Below are positions 44,104 through 52,839 of a stretch of 64,000 bases of DNA, piece after piece. How positions within the stretch are numbered: the first letter of the stretch is position 1; each line of letters opens with the position of its first letter. The position numbers and the translations under genes are program-made. Below the pieces are notes generated by a model. The model saw only the letters and a list, made by a program, of their open reading frames with translations, searched no databases and was not told the DNA's origin. The DNA is from Bin5 sp022827195 (lineage in GTDB: Bacteria; Chloroflexota; Anaerolineae; Caldilineales; Caldilineaceae), in NCBI GenBank assembly GCA_965208275.1, contig OZ242331.1, forward strand, positions 3,844,001 through 3,908,000, written 5' to 3'.

Positions 44104-44380
44104 CGAATTGACACCAAAGCAGCGCGCCGAACTGCAGACCTTGGAAGCGTTGCCCGAAGAACAGGTCGACACGAGCGACATTCCCGAGCTCCTCGATTGG
44201 TCGGACGCCCGCCGCGGGCTCTTCTACCGCCCCGTCAAACGGCAGATAACCCTGCGCCTGGATGCGGACATCATCGCATGGTTCAGAGCCCGCGCCAGGA
44301 ACGGCCGCGGTTACCAGACCGACATCAACCGCGCCCTGCGCGAGCATGTCGAGCGCCGTGAACGGAAGAAGACCCCGTAA
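44087..44380 (+). CDS. brnA: BrnA-family antitoxin
   Basis: 97 residues. The C-terminal half is the BrnA ribbon-helix-helix (RQITLRLDADIIAWFRARA, YQTDINRALREHVE). Antitoxins of this family neutralise the RNase BrnT and repress their own operon. Here the toxin is reduced to a fragment immediately upstream, so the antitoxin is solitary. It may persist as a regulator or protect against related toxins. High GC distinguishes it from the CD-NTase gene to its left. Confidence 0.88.
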   Translation: MKKEDSELTPKQRAELQTLEALPEEQVDTSDIPELLDWSDARRGLFYRPVKRQITLRLDADIIAWFRARARNGRGYQTDINRALREHVERRERKKTP

Positions 44381-44472
44381 CGGAGCGGAGCTCGGAATAT
44401 ACCCCGCGCTCGCGCAGCCATCCCGTCTTGTAAACGCACGGTCACCGGATATCAGCAACAGAAAAACCGGAC

Positions 44473-44501
44473 TTGACACGCGTCCCTGGGCTGTGTATAC
44501 T
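44473..44501 (+). promoter_or_regulatory. Consensus sigma-70 promoter upstream of the APS reductase leader
   Basis: TTGACA (44473-44478), exactly 17 bases, then TATACT (44496-44501). Transcription would start near 44508 and give an untranslated leader of about 140 bases before the leader ORF. It contains a perfect hairpin CCGGCAGA/TCTGCCGG at 44537-44544 and 44559-44566. Confidence 0.8.
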
Positions 44502-44649
44502 GTCGCCAACCTTCGCAAATGCGGAGGCACAACGGTCCGGCAGAGGCCCCGCAAGAGGTCTGCCGGCGCAACTTTCATCTTGCAAGCAGTGTTCGAAGCC
44601 CGGACCGTGCCGCACTTGCACAGACCAGGCGGAGAAGGAGCACAGGGAA

Positions 44650-44784
44650 ATGCGTATCCAAACGTATGACCAAACGTGGCGGGCTCCATCGCCCGCTGAA
44701 GAACAGTATCTTACCCGCTCCGGTAAGATGTTTATCTCCCTCTACTCCTCCAGCTGCTTGTGTAAAACCTCCTCCTGTTGTTAG
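44650..44784 (+). CDS. Cysteine-terminated leader peptide of the APS reductase gene
   Basis: A 44-codon frame with a good ribosome site (GGAGAAGGAG ending nine bases before ATG 44650). It ends ...SLYSSSCLCKTSSCC-stop: four cysteine codons among the last nine, and seven serines nearby. This is the form of an amino-acid-sensing leader peptide. Ribosomes would stall at the Cys codons when charged tRNA-Cys is scarce. A hairpin ATCTTACC/GGTAAGAT (44708-44715 with 44722-44729) precedes the cysteine run. An internal ATG 44728 would give an 18-residue version. The gene downstream makes sulfide for cysteine synthesis, so the logic fits. Confidence 0.65.
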   Translation: MRIQTYDQTWRAPSPAEEQYLTRSGKMFISLYSSSCLCKTSSCC

Positions 44785-44858
44785 TTCCCTGACTGGCTCA
44801 TCCAATATTGATGTGTGTCCACCCTGCGTGGACAGGGAAACCAAATTCCGGACACACA
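44785..44858 (+). promoter_or_regulatory. Candidate cysteine attenuator: mutually exclusive hairpins
   Basis: Directly after the leader stop, TTCCCTG (44785-44791) can pair with CAGGGAA (44833-44839), enclosing a hairpin GTCCAC-cctgc-GTGGAC (44817-44833). Alternatively TGTGTGTCC (44812-44820) pairs perfectly with GGACACACA (44850-44858), which destroys that hairpin. A ribosome stalled on the Cys codons would cover 44785-44791 and shift the balance. I see no T-run, so control may be translational or Rho-dependent instead of intrinsic termination. Confidence 0.5.
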
Positions 44859-45029
44859 CCAGCGCGATGAGCGCCCGCCATACCTTTCCAAACTAGATAG
44901 ATCCCAGATCCGTAGCCCCGCTGCCGTGGCGTGACCGCAATACATGCCGCCCATTCACGCGTCATGTGCAGGCTGCGCTGGCAGTTCGTCACAGTGGCTA
45001 TGGTTCTAGAATATACAGAGGAACTGACT

Positions 45030-45755
45030 GTGATTGCACTCGCGCAGGAAACGCGCCCGGCCGATACGTGGCAACCTCCATCTATCAGTCAGCTGAACCG
45101 CCGGTTGGAAACGAAGTCCGCCGAGGAGATTCTGCGGTGGTCGATCGAGAACTTCGGCGACGGCTTTTCGATGGGGACCGCGTTCGGCGCCAGCGGCATG
45201 GCGCTGATGGACATGGCCTTGCGTATCAACCCGGACATCGACATCTTCTACATCGACACCGACTATTTCTTCCCCGAGTCGCTGGCCCTGATCGAACGGT
45301 CGCAGCGCCACTACGGCCGGCCGTTCCGCCGCGTGGCGTCGGACGTCAGTGTGGCCGAGCAGGAGCAGACCTACGGGCTCAAGCTCTACAGCAGCGACCC
45401 CGACAAGTGTTGCAACATTCGCAAGGTCGTGCCGATGGGCGAGGCACTCAAAGGCAGCACGGCCTGGGTCTCGGCGCTGCGGCGCGACCAGTCGCCGACG
45501 CGCGCCGGCACTCCTGTGCTGCGCTGGAATGAAAAGTACGGTGTGGTAAAGGTTTCACCTCTGGTCCACTGGAGCGAAGCGGACGTCTGGGACTATATCC
45601 ACGAGCACAACGTCCCCTACAACGAACTGCACGAGCGCAACTATCCCAGCATCGGCTGCTGGCCGTGCACGCAGCCGGTCCAGCCCGGCGACGATCTGCG
45701 CGCCGGCCGCTGGGTCGGGCTGACGAAGCTTGAGTGCGGTCTGCACCAGGCCTAA
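45030..45755 (+). CDS. cysH: Assimilatory APS/PAPS reductase
   Basis: About 241 residues from GTG 45030, preceded by gagga seven bases away; ATG 45000 in the same frame is possible. The PP-loop-like N-terminus is FSMGTAFGASGMALMDMAL. The motifs DKCCNIRKVVPM and IGCWPCTQPV provide the four cysteines of the [4Fe-4S] cluster, marking an APS-reducing enzyme, and the catalytic cysteine is in the terminal LECGLHQ. It reduces activated sulfate to sulfite using thioredoxin. A chelatase of the siroheme/cobalamin type follows. Expression is probably set by the upstream cysteine leader. Confidence 0.92.
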   Translation: MIALAQETRPADTWQPPSISQLNRRLETKSAEEILRWSIENFGDGFSMGTAFGASGMALMDMALRINPDIDIFYIDTDYFFPESLALIERSQRHYGRPFRRVASDVSVAEQEQTYGLKLYSSDPDKCCNIRKVVPMGEALKGSTAWVSALRRDQSPTRAGTPVLRWNEKYGVVKVSPLVHWSEADVWDYIHEHNVPYNELHERNYPSIGCWPCTQPVQPGDDLRAGRWVGLTKLECGLHQA

Positions 45756-45904
45756 CTGCGGTTTCTTGTTTTGAGTTGTTGGTTTTTAGTTGGTGGCATT
45801 GAGTTTTCGGTTCCTGCTTTTGGGTTTATAGTAGTTGGCAATGGCTTCATCAGGATCGCAACGCAGTTACTGAAAACTGGAAACTAAGAACTGAAAACTC
45901 GACA
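45756..45904. repeat. Low-complexity 'ttggtttttagttgg / gaaaactggaaac' spacer
   Basis: Degenerate repeats of tttttagttg on one side and actgaaaactggaaactaag on the other nearly form inverted copies. The same material recurs at 46680-46910 and 30900-31090. It occupies the space before the chelatase gene, which therefore has no visible ribosome site. Confidence 0.55.
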
Positions 45905-46678
45905 ATGAATGGCGTCGTCCTCATTGGCCACGGCAGCCTGCACAGCGACAGCGGCGCCTCGATGATACGGCTGGCGGCGCGGCTGCGTGAACGCGGCGTG
46001 GCGCCGATCGCCGAGGCCGGTTTCCTCAACTTCAGCCGCCCCACGATCGCCGAAGCGGTGGCGAAATGTGTGCGGGCAGGCGCAACCTCCATCACGGTCC
46101 AACCCTATTTCCTGATCGACGGCGTCTATGTGCAACAGGACCTGCCGGGCGACATCAGCAAAGTCGCGGCGCAGTTCTCCGCGCTGACGATTCGGGTGGC
46201 CGCCTGCTTCGGCTTCCACGAGAAACTGGCCGCCATCGCACTGGAGCGCGTGCGCGCGGTCGACCCGCAGACGAACGGCACCGGAGCGGCCCTGCTGGTG
46301 ATGGCGCACGGCACGCCGCTCGAGGCGGCAAACGAACCGGTGCGGCAGCTCAGTGCCTGGCTGCACGGGGCAACCGGCTACACCTGGGCCGCGCCGGCCT
46401 ACCTGGACTGCAACAGGCCGCGCATCGCCGAGGCGATCGACGCGTTCGCTGCCCAAGGCGCGCACAAGATCGTCTCCCTGCCCTACTTTCTGCATCGCGG
46501 CCGCCACCTGAGGCAGGACCTGCCCGCGCTTCTGGCTGCCGCACGGCGGCGCCACCCGGAGATCACGCTGCTGGAGGCGTCCCACCTCGATTACGACCTG
46601 CGCCTGGCCGACGTGATCACCGACCGCCTCGGCGAGCTGCCGGCTACCGACAGGCCCGTCCTCGAAAGCACAGGCTAA
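45905..46678 (+). CDS. Sirohydrochlorin chelatase (CbiX/SirB-like, two tandem domains)
   Basis: A 257-residue class II chelatase with two CbiX repeats. The first has VVLIGHGSLHSDSGASM, GFLNFSRPTIAEAV, and VQPYFLIDGVYVQQDLP. The second has LLVMAHGTPLEAANEPVR, CNRPRIAEAI and LPYFLHRGRHLRQDLP. The metal-binding histidines (GHG and AHG) are present. Iron insertion would yield siroheme, the cofactor of sulfite reductase, fitting its position after cysH. Cobalt insertion for cobalamin is the alternative. It is separated from cysH by repeat DNA. Confidence 0.87.
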   Translation: MNGVVLIGHGSLHSDSGASMIRLAARLRERGVAPIAEAGFLNFSRPTIAEAVAKCVRAGATSITVQPYFLIDGVYVQQDLPGDISKVAAQFSALTIRVAACFGFHEKLAAIALERVRAVDPQTNGTGAALLVMAHGTPLEAANEPVRQLSAWLHGATGYTWAAPAYLDCNRPRIAEAIDAFAAQGAHKIVSLPYFLHRGRHLRQDLPALLAAARRRHPEITLLEASHLDYDLRLADVITDRLGELPATDRPVLESTG

Positions 46679-46923
46679 CCGAAGACTGAAAACAAAGAAC
46701 AGATCGGTGGTAAACTGGAGCGCGACCCGCTCTCCTTTTGACGCCGGTACCTTCCAACCATAAGCAACGCTGCCAAGGCCCCTGTCTCGCTTTGCGGAAG
46801 CTACCGGTCCCGGCCGGGAACCGACCCAGTTCCTGCTTCCCGGTAACTGCACCCGACTCCATGTCGCGCCGTTACGAAAAACTAGAAACTGAAAACAAGA
46901 AACAACAAGAAGGGAGCGCCGCC

Positions 46924-48132
46924 ATGACCGCTAGCCCCGACTATACCCCGAAGACGATCTTCTCGCTCGAAGAGAGAGGACGGGAGACGCCGCCTTTCGG
47001 GTTGATCGCGCCGGCGCGCTATGTGCAGGGGCCGGGGCTGCTCGACGAGCTGGGCCATTTTCTGGCGCTGGTCCCCAGCAGGCGGCCGGCCGTGCTCATC
47101 AGCGCGGGCGGGCTGCGGCGTCACCGTGAGCAGCTGCTGGCCGGCCTGGGCGCGATGGACAGCGAGCCGGTATTCGAAATTTTCGAAGGCCAGTGCTGCC
47201 TCAGTGAGATCGAGCGCGCTGCGGCCAGCCTGCGGGCGCGAGAGGCATCCTTTGACAGCCTGATCGCGGTCGGCGGCGGCAAATGCCTCGACGCGGGCAA
47301 GAGTGTCGCCGCGCGCCTAGAGGTGCCGGCGGTGATCTGCCCCACGATCGCGTCCACCGACGCACCCTGCTCCGCGCTGTCGGTCCTATACTCGGACGAG
47401 GGCATCGTGCAGGGCGGTGAGTTTTTCCCGGACAGCCCGGCGCTGGTGCTGGTTGACTCGCAGCTGATTGCGGCCGCGCCGGTCCGCTACTTGGTGGCGG
47501 GCATGGGCGACGCGCTGGCGACCCGTTACGAGGCGCGCACCTGCACGCGCAACCCGGCCGGCCGCTCGGTGCTCGGCGGTCGCCCGACCGTGGCCGCCCA
47601 GGCAATCGCCGAGCAGTGTGCGCAGACGATCTTCGACGACGGCATCGCCGCGGCCGAAGCGGCCTTCGGCGGCGAGGTCAACGCGGCGCTGGAGCGGGTG
47701 ATCGAGGCCAATACGCTCCTGAGCGGCATTGGCTTCGAGAGCGGCGGCGTGACCGGCGCGCACGCGGTCGCGGGCGGCTTCACCCACCTGCCGCACGTGC
47801 GCGCGCGTTATCTCCACGGCGAGATGGTGGCGATGGGGTTGCTGGCGCAGCTGGCGCTGGAACAGTCTGAGGAGGAGTGCGCGCAGGTGGCCGGTTTCTG
47901 CGCCCAGATCGGTCTGCCGACCCACCTCGCGCAGCTCTCGTTGGAGCTTGACAGAGACGGCGCGGCGCTGAAAGAGGCGATGGCCGCGATAGCCGTCTCG
48001 CCGCTGATGGACCACGAGCCGCTCGAGGTCACGCCGGTGAATACCTGGGCCGCGCTGTTGCGGGCCGACGAGATCGGGCGCGCGGCCACTGCAGCAGCGG
48101 GAGACAGCGCCTATCGACGGCTGCACGCATGA
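46924..48132 (+). CDS. Iron-containing alcohol dehydrogenase, glycerol-dehydrogenase-like
   Basis: 402 residues from ATG 46924 (ribosome site aaggga, the longer frame before it being repeat DNA). Family features are PARYVQGPGLLDELGHFL, the nucleotide-binding VGGGKCLDAGKSVA, CPTIASTDAPCSALSV, and the metal ligands in MGDALATRYEAR, GAHAVAGGFTHL and YLHGEMVAMG. It oxidises glycerol or a related alcohol with NAD. The physiological substrate is not certain. The family relation is strong. Confidence 0.9.
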   Translation: MTASPDYTPKTIFSLEERGRETPPFGLIAPARYVQGPGLLDELGHFLALVPSRRPAVLISAGGLRRHREQLLAGLGAMDSEPVFEIFEGQCCLSEIERAAASLRAREASFDSLIAVGGGKCLDAGKSVAARLEVPAVICPTIASTDAPCSALSVLYSDEGIVQGGEFFPDSPALVLVDSQLIAAAPVRYLVAGMGDALATRYEARTCTRNPAGRSVLGGRPTVAAQAIAEQCAQTIFDDGIAAAEAAFGGEVNAALERVIEANTLLSGIGFESGGVTGAHAVAGGFTHLPHVRARYLHGEMVAMGLLAQLALEQSEEECAQVAGFCAQIGLPTHLAQLSLELDRDGAALKEAMAAIAVSPLMDHEPLEVTPVNTWAALLRADEIGRAATAAAGDSAYRRLHA

Positions 48133-48745
48133 GCCGCTTGCGCGTAGCAGGATTTGCCCCCTGATCAACCCTTGATTGCCAGTGCTCATGGATTCGGGGT
48201 CCCTTCGGGCGCGGACTGTCCCACAACCCATGTATCTGTATGCGTGATTCAAGTAATCTTGCTGCAGTAGCCTCTGAGTCCACTACCAGGAATCCAAAGT
48301 GAAACAGTTCTGCCGTATTTGCCGATTCCATTTGGGTCTCGTCCGTCATGACCATCCTTGAGTGCCTGTGCCCAGACCGCGCTAGGCAGCCCGTAGTGCT
48401 CGAGTCCGGTCGGGTAGACGCCGTTGAAAGGACCCGGGCTGGCATGGAGATAGCGGTTGTCGTCGATGGCGCTGGCCGCGTTGGGAACAGTCGAATCCGG
48501 CGAACTAGAGGCACCGTACGCCGGATCTCTTGGCCGGCCACAATGGGATCCTAGAGGAGCAGAACGCGCCTGCGTTACTATCCAGCGCATAGTGGGACCG
48601 GCCTCGTGTGCCGTTGCCCTGGGGCGGCAGCCCTTGCGCGCGACGCCCTTGCCGCTATAATGACTGCATCGCAACGCGACAGGCGCGTTACCCCCGTTTG
48701 CCCGCAAACCCGCGCCTGCCTCTCCCGCAAAGGTGAAATGGACCG
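48133..48745. other. Intergenic with possible decayed minus-strand gene and a promoter at its right end
   Basis: Minus-strand frames between about 48250 and 48560 show protein-like stretches in different phases (PGPFNGVYPTGLEHYGLPSA in one, ELFHFGFLVVDSEATAARLL in another). This suggests an old broken gene I cannot identify. At the right end, TTGCGC (48634-48639), 16 bases and TATAAT (48656-48661) make a plausible promoter for the CoA-transferase gene. Confidence 0.45.
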
Positions 48746-50338
48746 ATGGCACGCACCCGTTTTGTGACCCTATCCGAAGCCGCGGCGCTGATACCCGACG
48801 GGGCTACGGTCGCGGTAAACTCGTCGAGTGGGCTGCTGTGCCCGGACGCGCTGCTGCGGGCGCTGGGCGAACGGTTCGAGGAGAGCGGGCATCCGCAAGG
48901 CCTGACGACCATTCACCCGATCGCGGCCGGCGACATGTACGGCATCGACGGTGTCGAGCACATCGCCCGGCCCGGGCTGCTGGCGCGGGTGATCGCCGGC
49001 TCATTGCCCTCGGGGCCGTCGTCGATGGAGACGCCTGCCATCTGGCGCATGGTCGACGCGAACGAGATCGAGGCCTACAACATCCCCAGCGGGCTGATCT
49101 TCCACCAGCTGCGCGAGGCCGCGGCCAAACGGCCCGGCGTCCTGACGCAGGTGGGCATCGACACCTTCCTCGACCCGCGGCGGCAGGGGGGGCGCATGAA
49201 CGAGCGCACGCGCGACGGGTTCGTGGAGCTGGTCGAGTTCGACGGGCAGGAGTGGCTCTACCTGCGCGCGCTGCATCCCGACGCGGCGCTGCTGCGGGCG
49301 TCGACCGCGGACGAGCTGGGCAACCTCTCTTTCGAGCGCGAGGGCGCGTTCCTGGGGGCGTACGACGTGGCGCTGGCCGCGCACAACAGCGGCGGCGTGG
49401 TCATCGCGCAGGTGACGCGGCGGGTCGCGGCCGGCAGCCTACCGGCGCAGTCGGTGCGCGTGCCGGGCGTGCTCGTCGACGCGGTCGTCGTCGTGCCCGA
49501 CGCCAGGCAGACGACCCAGACCGACTACGACCCGGCCATAAGCGGCGAGGTGCGGGTGCCGTCCGCGAGTTTCGAGCTGGCCGAGTGGGGGCTGCAGAAG
49601 GTGATCGCCCGGCGGGCCGCGCTTGAGCTGCGCGACGGCGAGGCGGTCAACCTCGGCTTCGGCATTTCCGCGCTCGTGCCGCGCGTTCTGCTCGATGAGG
49701 GACTCGACGGCGCGGTCACCTGGGTGATCGAGCAGGGCGCGGTCGGCGGCATGCCGCTGCTCGGCTTCCAGTTCGGCTGCGCGGCGAACACGCAGGCGAT
49801 TATCCCCTCGCCTGACCAGTTCAGCTACTTCCAGGGCGGCGGTTTCGACCGCTGCTTCCTCTCGTTCATGCAGATCGACCGCGAAGGCAACATCAACGTC
49901 TCGCGGCTGCTGGCGCGGCCGCACGTCACGGCCGGCGTCGGCGGCTTCGTCGACATCACCGCCAACGCGCGCAACATCGTCATCAGCGGCAACTTCACCG
50001 CCGGCGCCCGCATGGATGTCCGCGACGGACGGCTGGTGATCGAGCGCGAGGGAAGGGTGCGCAAGTTCGTCAACGAGGTGGAGCACGTGACCTTCAGCGG
50101 ACGCCGTGCGCGCGCGACCGGACAGAACGTGGTTGTCGTCAGCGAGCGCTGCGTCCTGCGCCTGGACGCGGACGGCTGGACGGTGATTGAAATCGCGCCG
50201 GGCGCGTCGCTGGAGGAGGATGTGCTGGCCCAGTGCGAGTTCCCGCTGGCCGTGGCGCCGGACCTGCGCGAGATGGAGGCGCGCCTGTTCGCGCCGGAGC
50301 GCATGGGACTGCGTCTGCCGGGGGATGACCAAGAATGA
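48746..50338 (+). CDS. Acyl-CoA:acetate/3-ketoacid CoA transferase (YdiF-like)
   Basis: 530 residues with both halves of a CoA transferase fused. The N-terminal half has DGATVAVNSSSGLLCPDALL and GIDTFLDPRRQGGRMNERT. The C-terminal half has VNLGFGISALVPRVL and the catalytic glutamate in WVIEQGAVGGMPLLG, then FCGTFTAGG-like sequence (ISGNFTAGARM). It moves CoA between short-chain acids and acyl-CoA, in fatty- or keto-acid catabolism. It starts about 85 bases after a plausible promoter and carries a normal length for the family. Confidence 0.9.
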   Translation: MARTRFVTLSEAAALIPDGATVAVNSSSGLLCPDALLRALGERFEESGHPQGLTTIHPIAAGDMYGIDGVEHIARPGLLARVIAGSLPSGPSSMETPAIWRMVDANEIEAYNIPSGLIFHQLREAAAKRPGVLTQVGIDTFLDPRRQGGRMNERTRDGFVELVEFDGQEWLYLRALHPDAALLRASTADELGNLSFEREGAFLGAYDVALAAHNSGGVVIAQVTRRVAAGSLPAQSVRVPGVLVDAVVVVPDARQTTQTDYDPAISGEVRVPSASFELAEWGLQKVIARRAALELRDGEAVNLGFGISALVPRVLLDEGLDGAVTWVIEQGAVGGMPLLGFQFGCAANTQAIIPSPDQFSYFQGGGFDRCFLSFMQIDREGNINVSRLLARPHVTAGVGGFVDITANARNIVISGNFTAGARMDVRDGRLVIEREGRVRKFVNEVEHVTFSGRRARATGQNVVVVSERCVLRLDADGWTVIEIAPGASLEEDVLAQCEFPLAVAPDLREMEARLFAPERMGLRLPGDDQE

Positions 50339-50407
50339 AGCGGTCCCCACTTCCTCCTCTGTGCCTTTTATTTCCTGCCCACACCTTGCCCCACGCAGGA
50401 ACCTGTT

Positions 50408-51034
50408 ATGACCGCCAAACTCGCGGTTCTCATCTCCGGTAACGGCTCGAATCTGCAGGCCCTCATCGACGCGGCCGCAGCCGGAAGCCTGCCGGCGCAG
50501 ATCGCAGTCGTCGTCTCCAACCGCAGGGGCGCCTACGGGCTGGAGAGAGCGCGGCGCGCTCAGGTCCCCGCGCGCTACCATCCGCTCAAGCCCTACCGCG
50601 ACGCCGGCCGCAGCCGCGCCGAGTACGACGCCGACCTCGCCGCGCTGGTGATGGAGTACGCGCCCGACTGGATCGTACTGGCCGGCTGGATGCACCTTCT
50701 GAGCGACAGCTTTCTGCGCTGCTTTCCCGGTCGGGTCGTCAACCTACACCCGGCGCTGCCCGGGCAGTTTCCCGGCGCGCATGCCATTGACGACGCGCTG
50801 GCGGCCTTCCGGCGGGGCGAAATTGGCCAGACCGGCGTAATGGTCCACCTGGTACCGGATGAACGCGTCGACGAGGGCCCGCCGCTGGCGACCGAAACGG
50901 TCCCGATCCATCGCGGCGACACACACGGTACCCTGGCCGCCCGCATCCACACCGTCGAGCACCGCCTGCTCGTCGACACCCTACGCAAACTGATAACAGA
51001 CAACAGCCAACCACAACTGGCGACCGGCCACTGA
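50408..51034 (+). CDS. purN: Phosphoribosylglycinamide formyltransferase
   Basis: 208 residues. GAR transformylase, step three of purine synthesis, uses 10-formyl-THF. Motifs: LAVLISGNGSNLQALIDAA, VVVSNRRGAYGLERA, LAGWMHLLS, VNLHPALPGQFPGAHAIDDA (catalytic His) and GVMVHLVPDERVDEGP (catalytic Asp). Length is usual. The tail (DNSQPQLATGH) reads into a 'ggccactgacc' repeat, so the natural stop may have been displaced. It lies 69 bases after the CoA-transferase gene. Confidence 0.93.
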   Translation: MTAKLAVLISGNGSNLQALIDAAAAGSLPAQIAVVVSNRRGAYGLERARRAQVPARYHPLKPYRDAGRSRAEYDADLAALVMEYAPDWIVLAGWMHLLSDSFLRCFPGRVVNLHPALPGQFPGAHAIDDALAAFRRGEIGQTGVMVHLVPDERVDEGPPLATETVPIHRGDTHGTLAARIHTVEHRLLVDTLRKLITDNSQPQLATGH

Positions 51035-51080
51035 CCCTTGGCCACTGACCCCTGGCCACTGACCACTAGCCACTGACCTT
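51035..51080. repeat. 'ggccactgacc' spacer repeat
   Basis: Four near-copies of (t/g)gccactgacc in tandem. The same family appears at 32437-32484 (aactggcaaccgg) and 57389-57465 (ccggtggccagttg). These occur between co-directional genes and look like a lineage-specific low-complexity filler. Confidence 0.7.
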
Positions 51081-51084
51081 TTCC

Positions 51085-52116
51085 ATGCGACTGGGACTCA
51101 ACACCGGCTACTCCGGTGGGACGATTTCACTGCCGATGGAGCTGATCCGCGAGGCGGACCGGCTCGGCTACCATGCCGTGTGGACTGCCGAGGCCTACGG
51201 CTCCGACGCGGTTACGCCGCTGGCCTGGATCGGCGCGCAGACGGAGCGCATTCACCTGGGCACCGCGATCATGCAGATGGCGGCGCGCTCGCCGGCGATG
51301 ACCGCCATGACGGCGATGACGCTCGACCAGCTTTCGGGCGGGCGCATGCTGCTGGGGCTGGGGGCGTCCGGCCCGCAGGTGGTGGAGGGCTGGCACGGGG
51401 CAGGCTATGCCAGGCCGCTGGCGCGCACGCGCGAGTACATCGAAATCGTGCGCCGGATCTTCGCGCGGGAGGAGCCGCTATCCTACGCGGGCGAGTTCTA
51501 CCAGCTGCCCTACCGCGGCCCCGGCTCGTGGGGGCTGGGCAAACCGCTCAAGAGCATCCTGCACGGACGGTCGGACCTGCCGATCTACCTCGCTGCGATC
51601 GGCCCGCAGAACGTGCAGCTGGCCGCGGAGCTGGCCGACGGCTGGCTGCCGATCTTCTTCGCGCCCGAGTTCTACGAGCAGACCTTTGCCGAGGCCGTTG
51701 CCGCCGGGCGCGCCCGCGCCGCGCAGCAGGGCCGGCCGGACGCGTTCGACATCGCGCCTTCCGTTGCGGTTGTGATGGGCGATGACCTGGCGAGTTGCTG
51801 GATGCAGCTGAAGCCGATGCTGGCCCTCTACATCGGCGGCATGGGCAGCAGAGGCAGGAACTTCTACCACAACCTGGCCTGCCGCTACGGCTTCGAGGAG
51901 GCGGCCGACAAGATCCAGGAAAGCTACCTGAGCGGCGATCGCGCGGCCGCGATCCAGGCCGTGCCCGATGCGCTGGTGGACGCGGTCGCCCTATGCGGCA
52001 GTTGGGCGCGCATCGCCGACCGTCTGCAGCTGTGGCGGGCTGCGCCGCTCACGACCCTGACGGTCATGACCGACAGCATCGAGACGGTGCGCATGATGGC
52101 GGAGCTGGCGTTGTAG
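51085..52116 (+). CDS. LLM-class (F420-type) flavin-dependent oxidoreductase
   Basis: A 343-residue luciferase-like TIM-barrel enzyme. Features are READRLGYHAVWTAEAYGSD, IHLGTAIMQMAARSPAMTAM, GRMLLGLGASGPQVVEGWHG and LPIYLAAIGPQNVQLAAELA. Members reduce or oxidise varied substrates with F420H2 or FMN; the reaction here is unknown. The N-terminus GLNTGYSGG suits F420-dependent members of actinobacteria and Chloroflexota. There are no other F420 genes in the window. Confidence 0.9.
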   Translation: MRLGLNTGYSGGTISLPMELIREADRLGYHAVWTAEAYGSDAVTPLAWIGAQTERIHLGTAIMQMAARSPAMTAMTAMTLDQLSGGRMLLGLGASGPQVVEGWHGAGYARPLARTREYIEIVRRIFAREEPLSYAGEFYQLPYRGPGSWGLGKPLKSILHGRSDLPIYLAAIGPQNVQLAAELADGWLPIFFAPEFYEQTFAEAVAAGRARAAQQGRPDAFDIAPSVAVVMGDDLASCWMQLKPMLALYIGGMGSRGRNFYHNLACRYGFEEAADKIQESYLSGDRAAAIQAVPDALVDAVALCGSWARIADRLQLWRAAPLTTLTVMTDSIETVRMMAELAL

Positions 52117-52162
52117 AAGAGAGTCGGTCCCCCCTCCCGAACGGCCAAAGAAGTTTCATCCC

Positions 52163-52690
52163 GTGTGGAATTTGAATTCGGGCCCCATCTTTTGCAACCT
52201 ATTGACCGTCCTGCTGCTGACAGCCTGCCAGCCGACCAGGCCGGAACAGGATACGGTTGCACAGGCCGCGCAGACGGCGACCTCCCCGGACGACCAAGCA
52301 GAACCAATCCCGGCGGCGCCTTCCACACTCCTGGCCATGCAGCCGGCGACGGCGGGATGAGCCCGTAGCGCCACAGAGCTCTTAGCCGGCATCTCGCCCG
52401 CGGTCGCGTTTGTCGAAACGCCCCTGGGAACCGGCAGCGCCATCCTGATCCAGGACAACTACCTGCTCACCAGCGCCCACGTCGTCTGGCCAAATACTGA
52501 AGTGCGCGTCGTCTTTCCCGACGGCTCCGAATATCCGGTCCCGCTCGTCGACCTGCCGTTCGGCAGCGACGTCTATCTGATCGGCTGCCCCGCCGAATAC
52601 GAAGCGTTTCCGCAGCCCACGATCACGACCGGCATCCTTTCGCAACTGTGCAGCTGGGAGACGAAGAGAAGGCCGCCATGCTGATCGACG
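52163..52690 (+). pseudogene. Broken trypsin-like serine protease lipoprotein
   Basis: A lipoprotein signal (LLTVLLLTACQ) and linker stop early. In another frame the protease body follows: ISPAVAFVETPLGTGSAILI, YLLTSAHVVW (with the catalytic histidine) and VFPDGSEYPVPL. It then jumps to SDVYLIGCPAEYEAFPQPTI without the stretch that should carry the catalytic aspartate, and ends before the serine region. At least one frameshift, an internal deletion and a truncation make it non-functional. A further short coding-like tail to about 52800 may be the original C-terminus. Confidence 0.8.
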
Positions 52691-52839
52691 AAGCGATGGC
52701 GCAATAGGAAGAGAGCGAACTGGCGCTGGAGGCCCCCGTCCGCAGCTGGCTTCCTTGCTGGAGATGGCCGCGGCGTTCTCCGGAAAGGAGGCTGAGTCGC
52801 AGTAGAGTTCCCGCCCGCCAGGCCGAACGGGCAACAAAA

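Noticed and set aside
44473..44784. A 103-residue protein containing the cysteine leader sequence
   Set aside because: Its first codons overlap the -35 element of the promoter and it has no ribosome site there. The shorter frame from ATG 44650 with GGAGAAGGAG fits better.
51127..51396. Minus-strand frame inside the LLM oxidoreductase gene
   Set aside because: Antisense shadow with biased composition; the plus-strand gene is complete and conserved.
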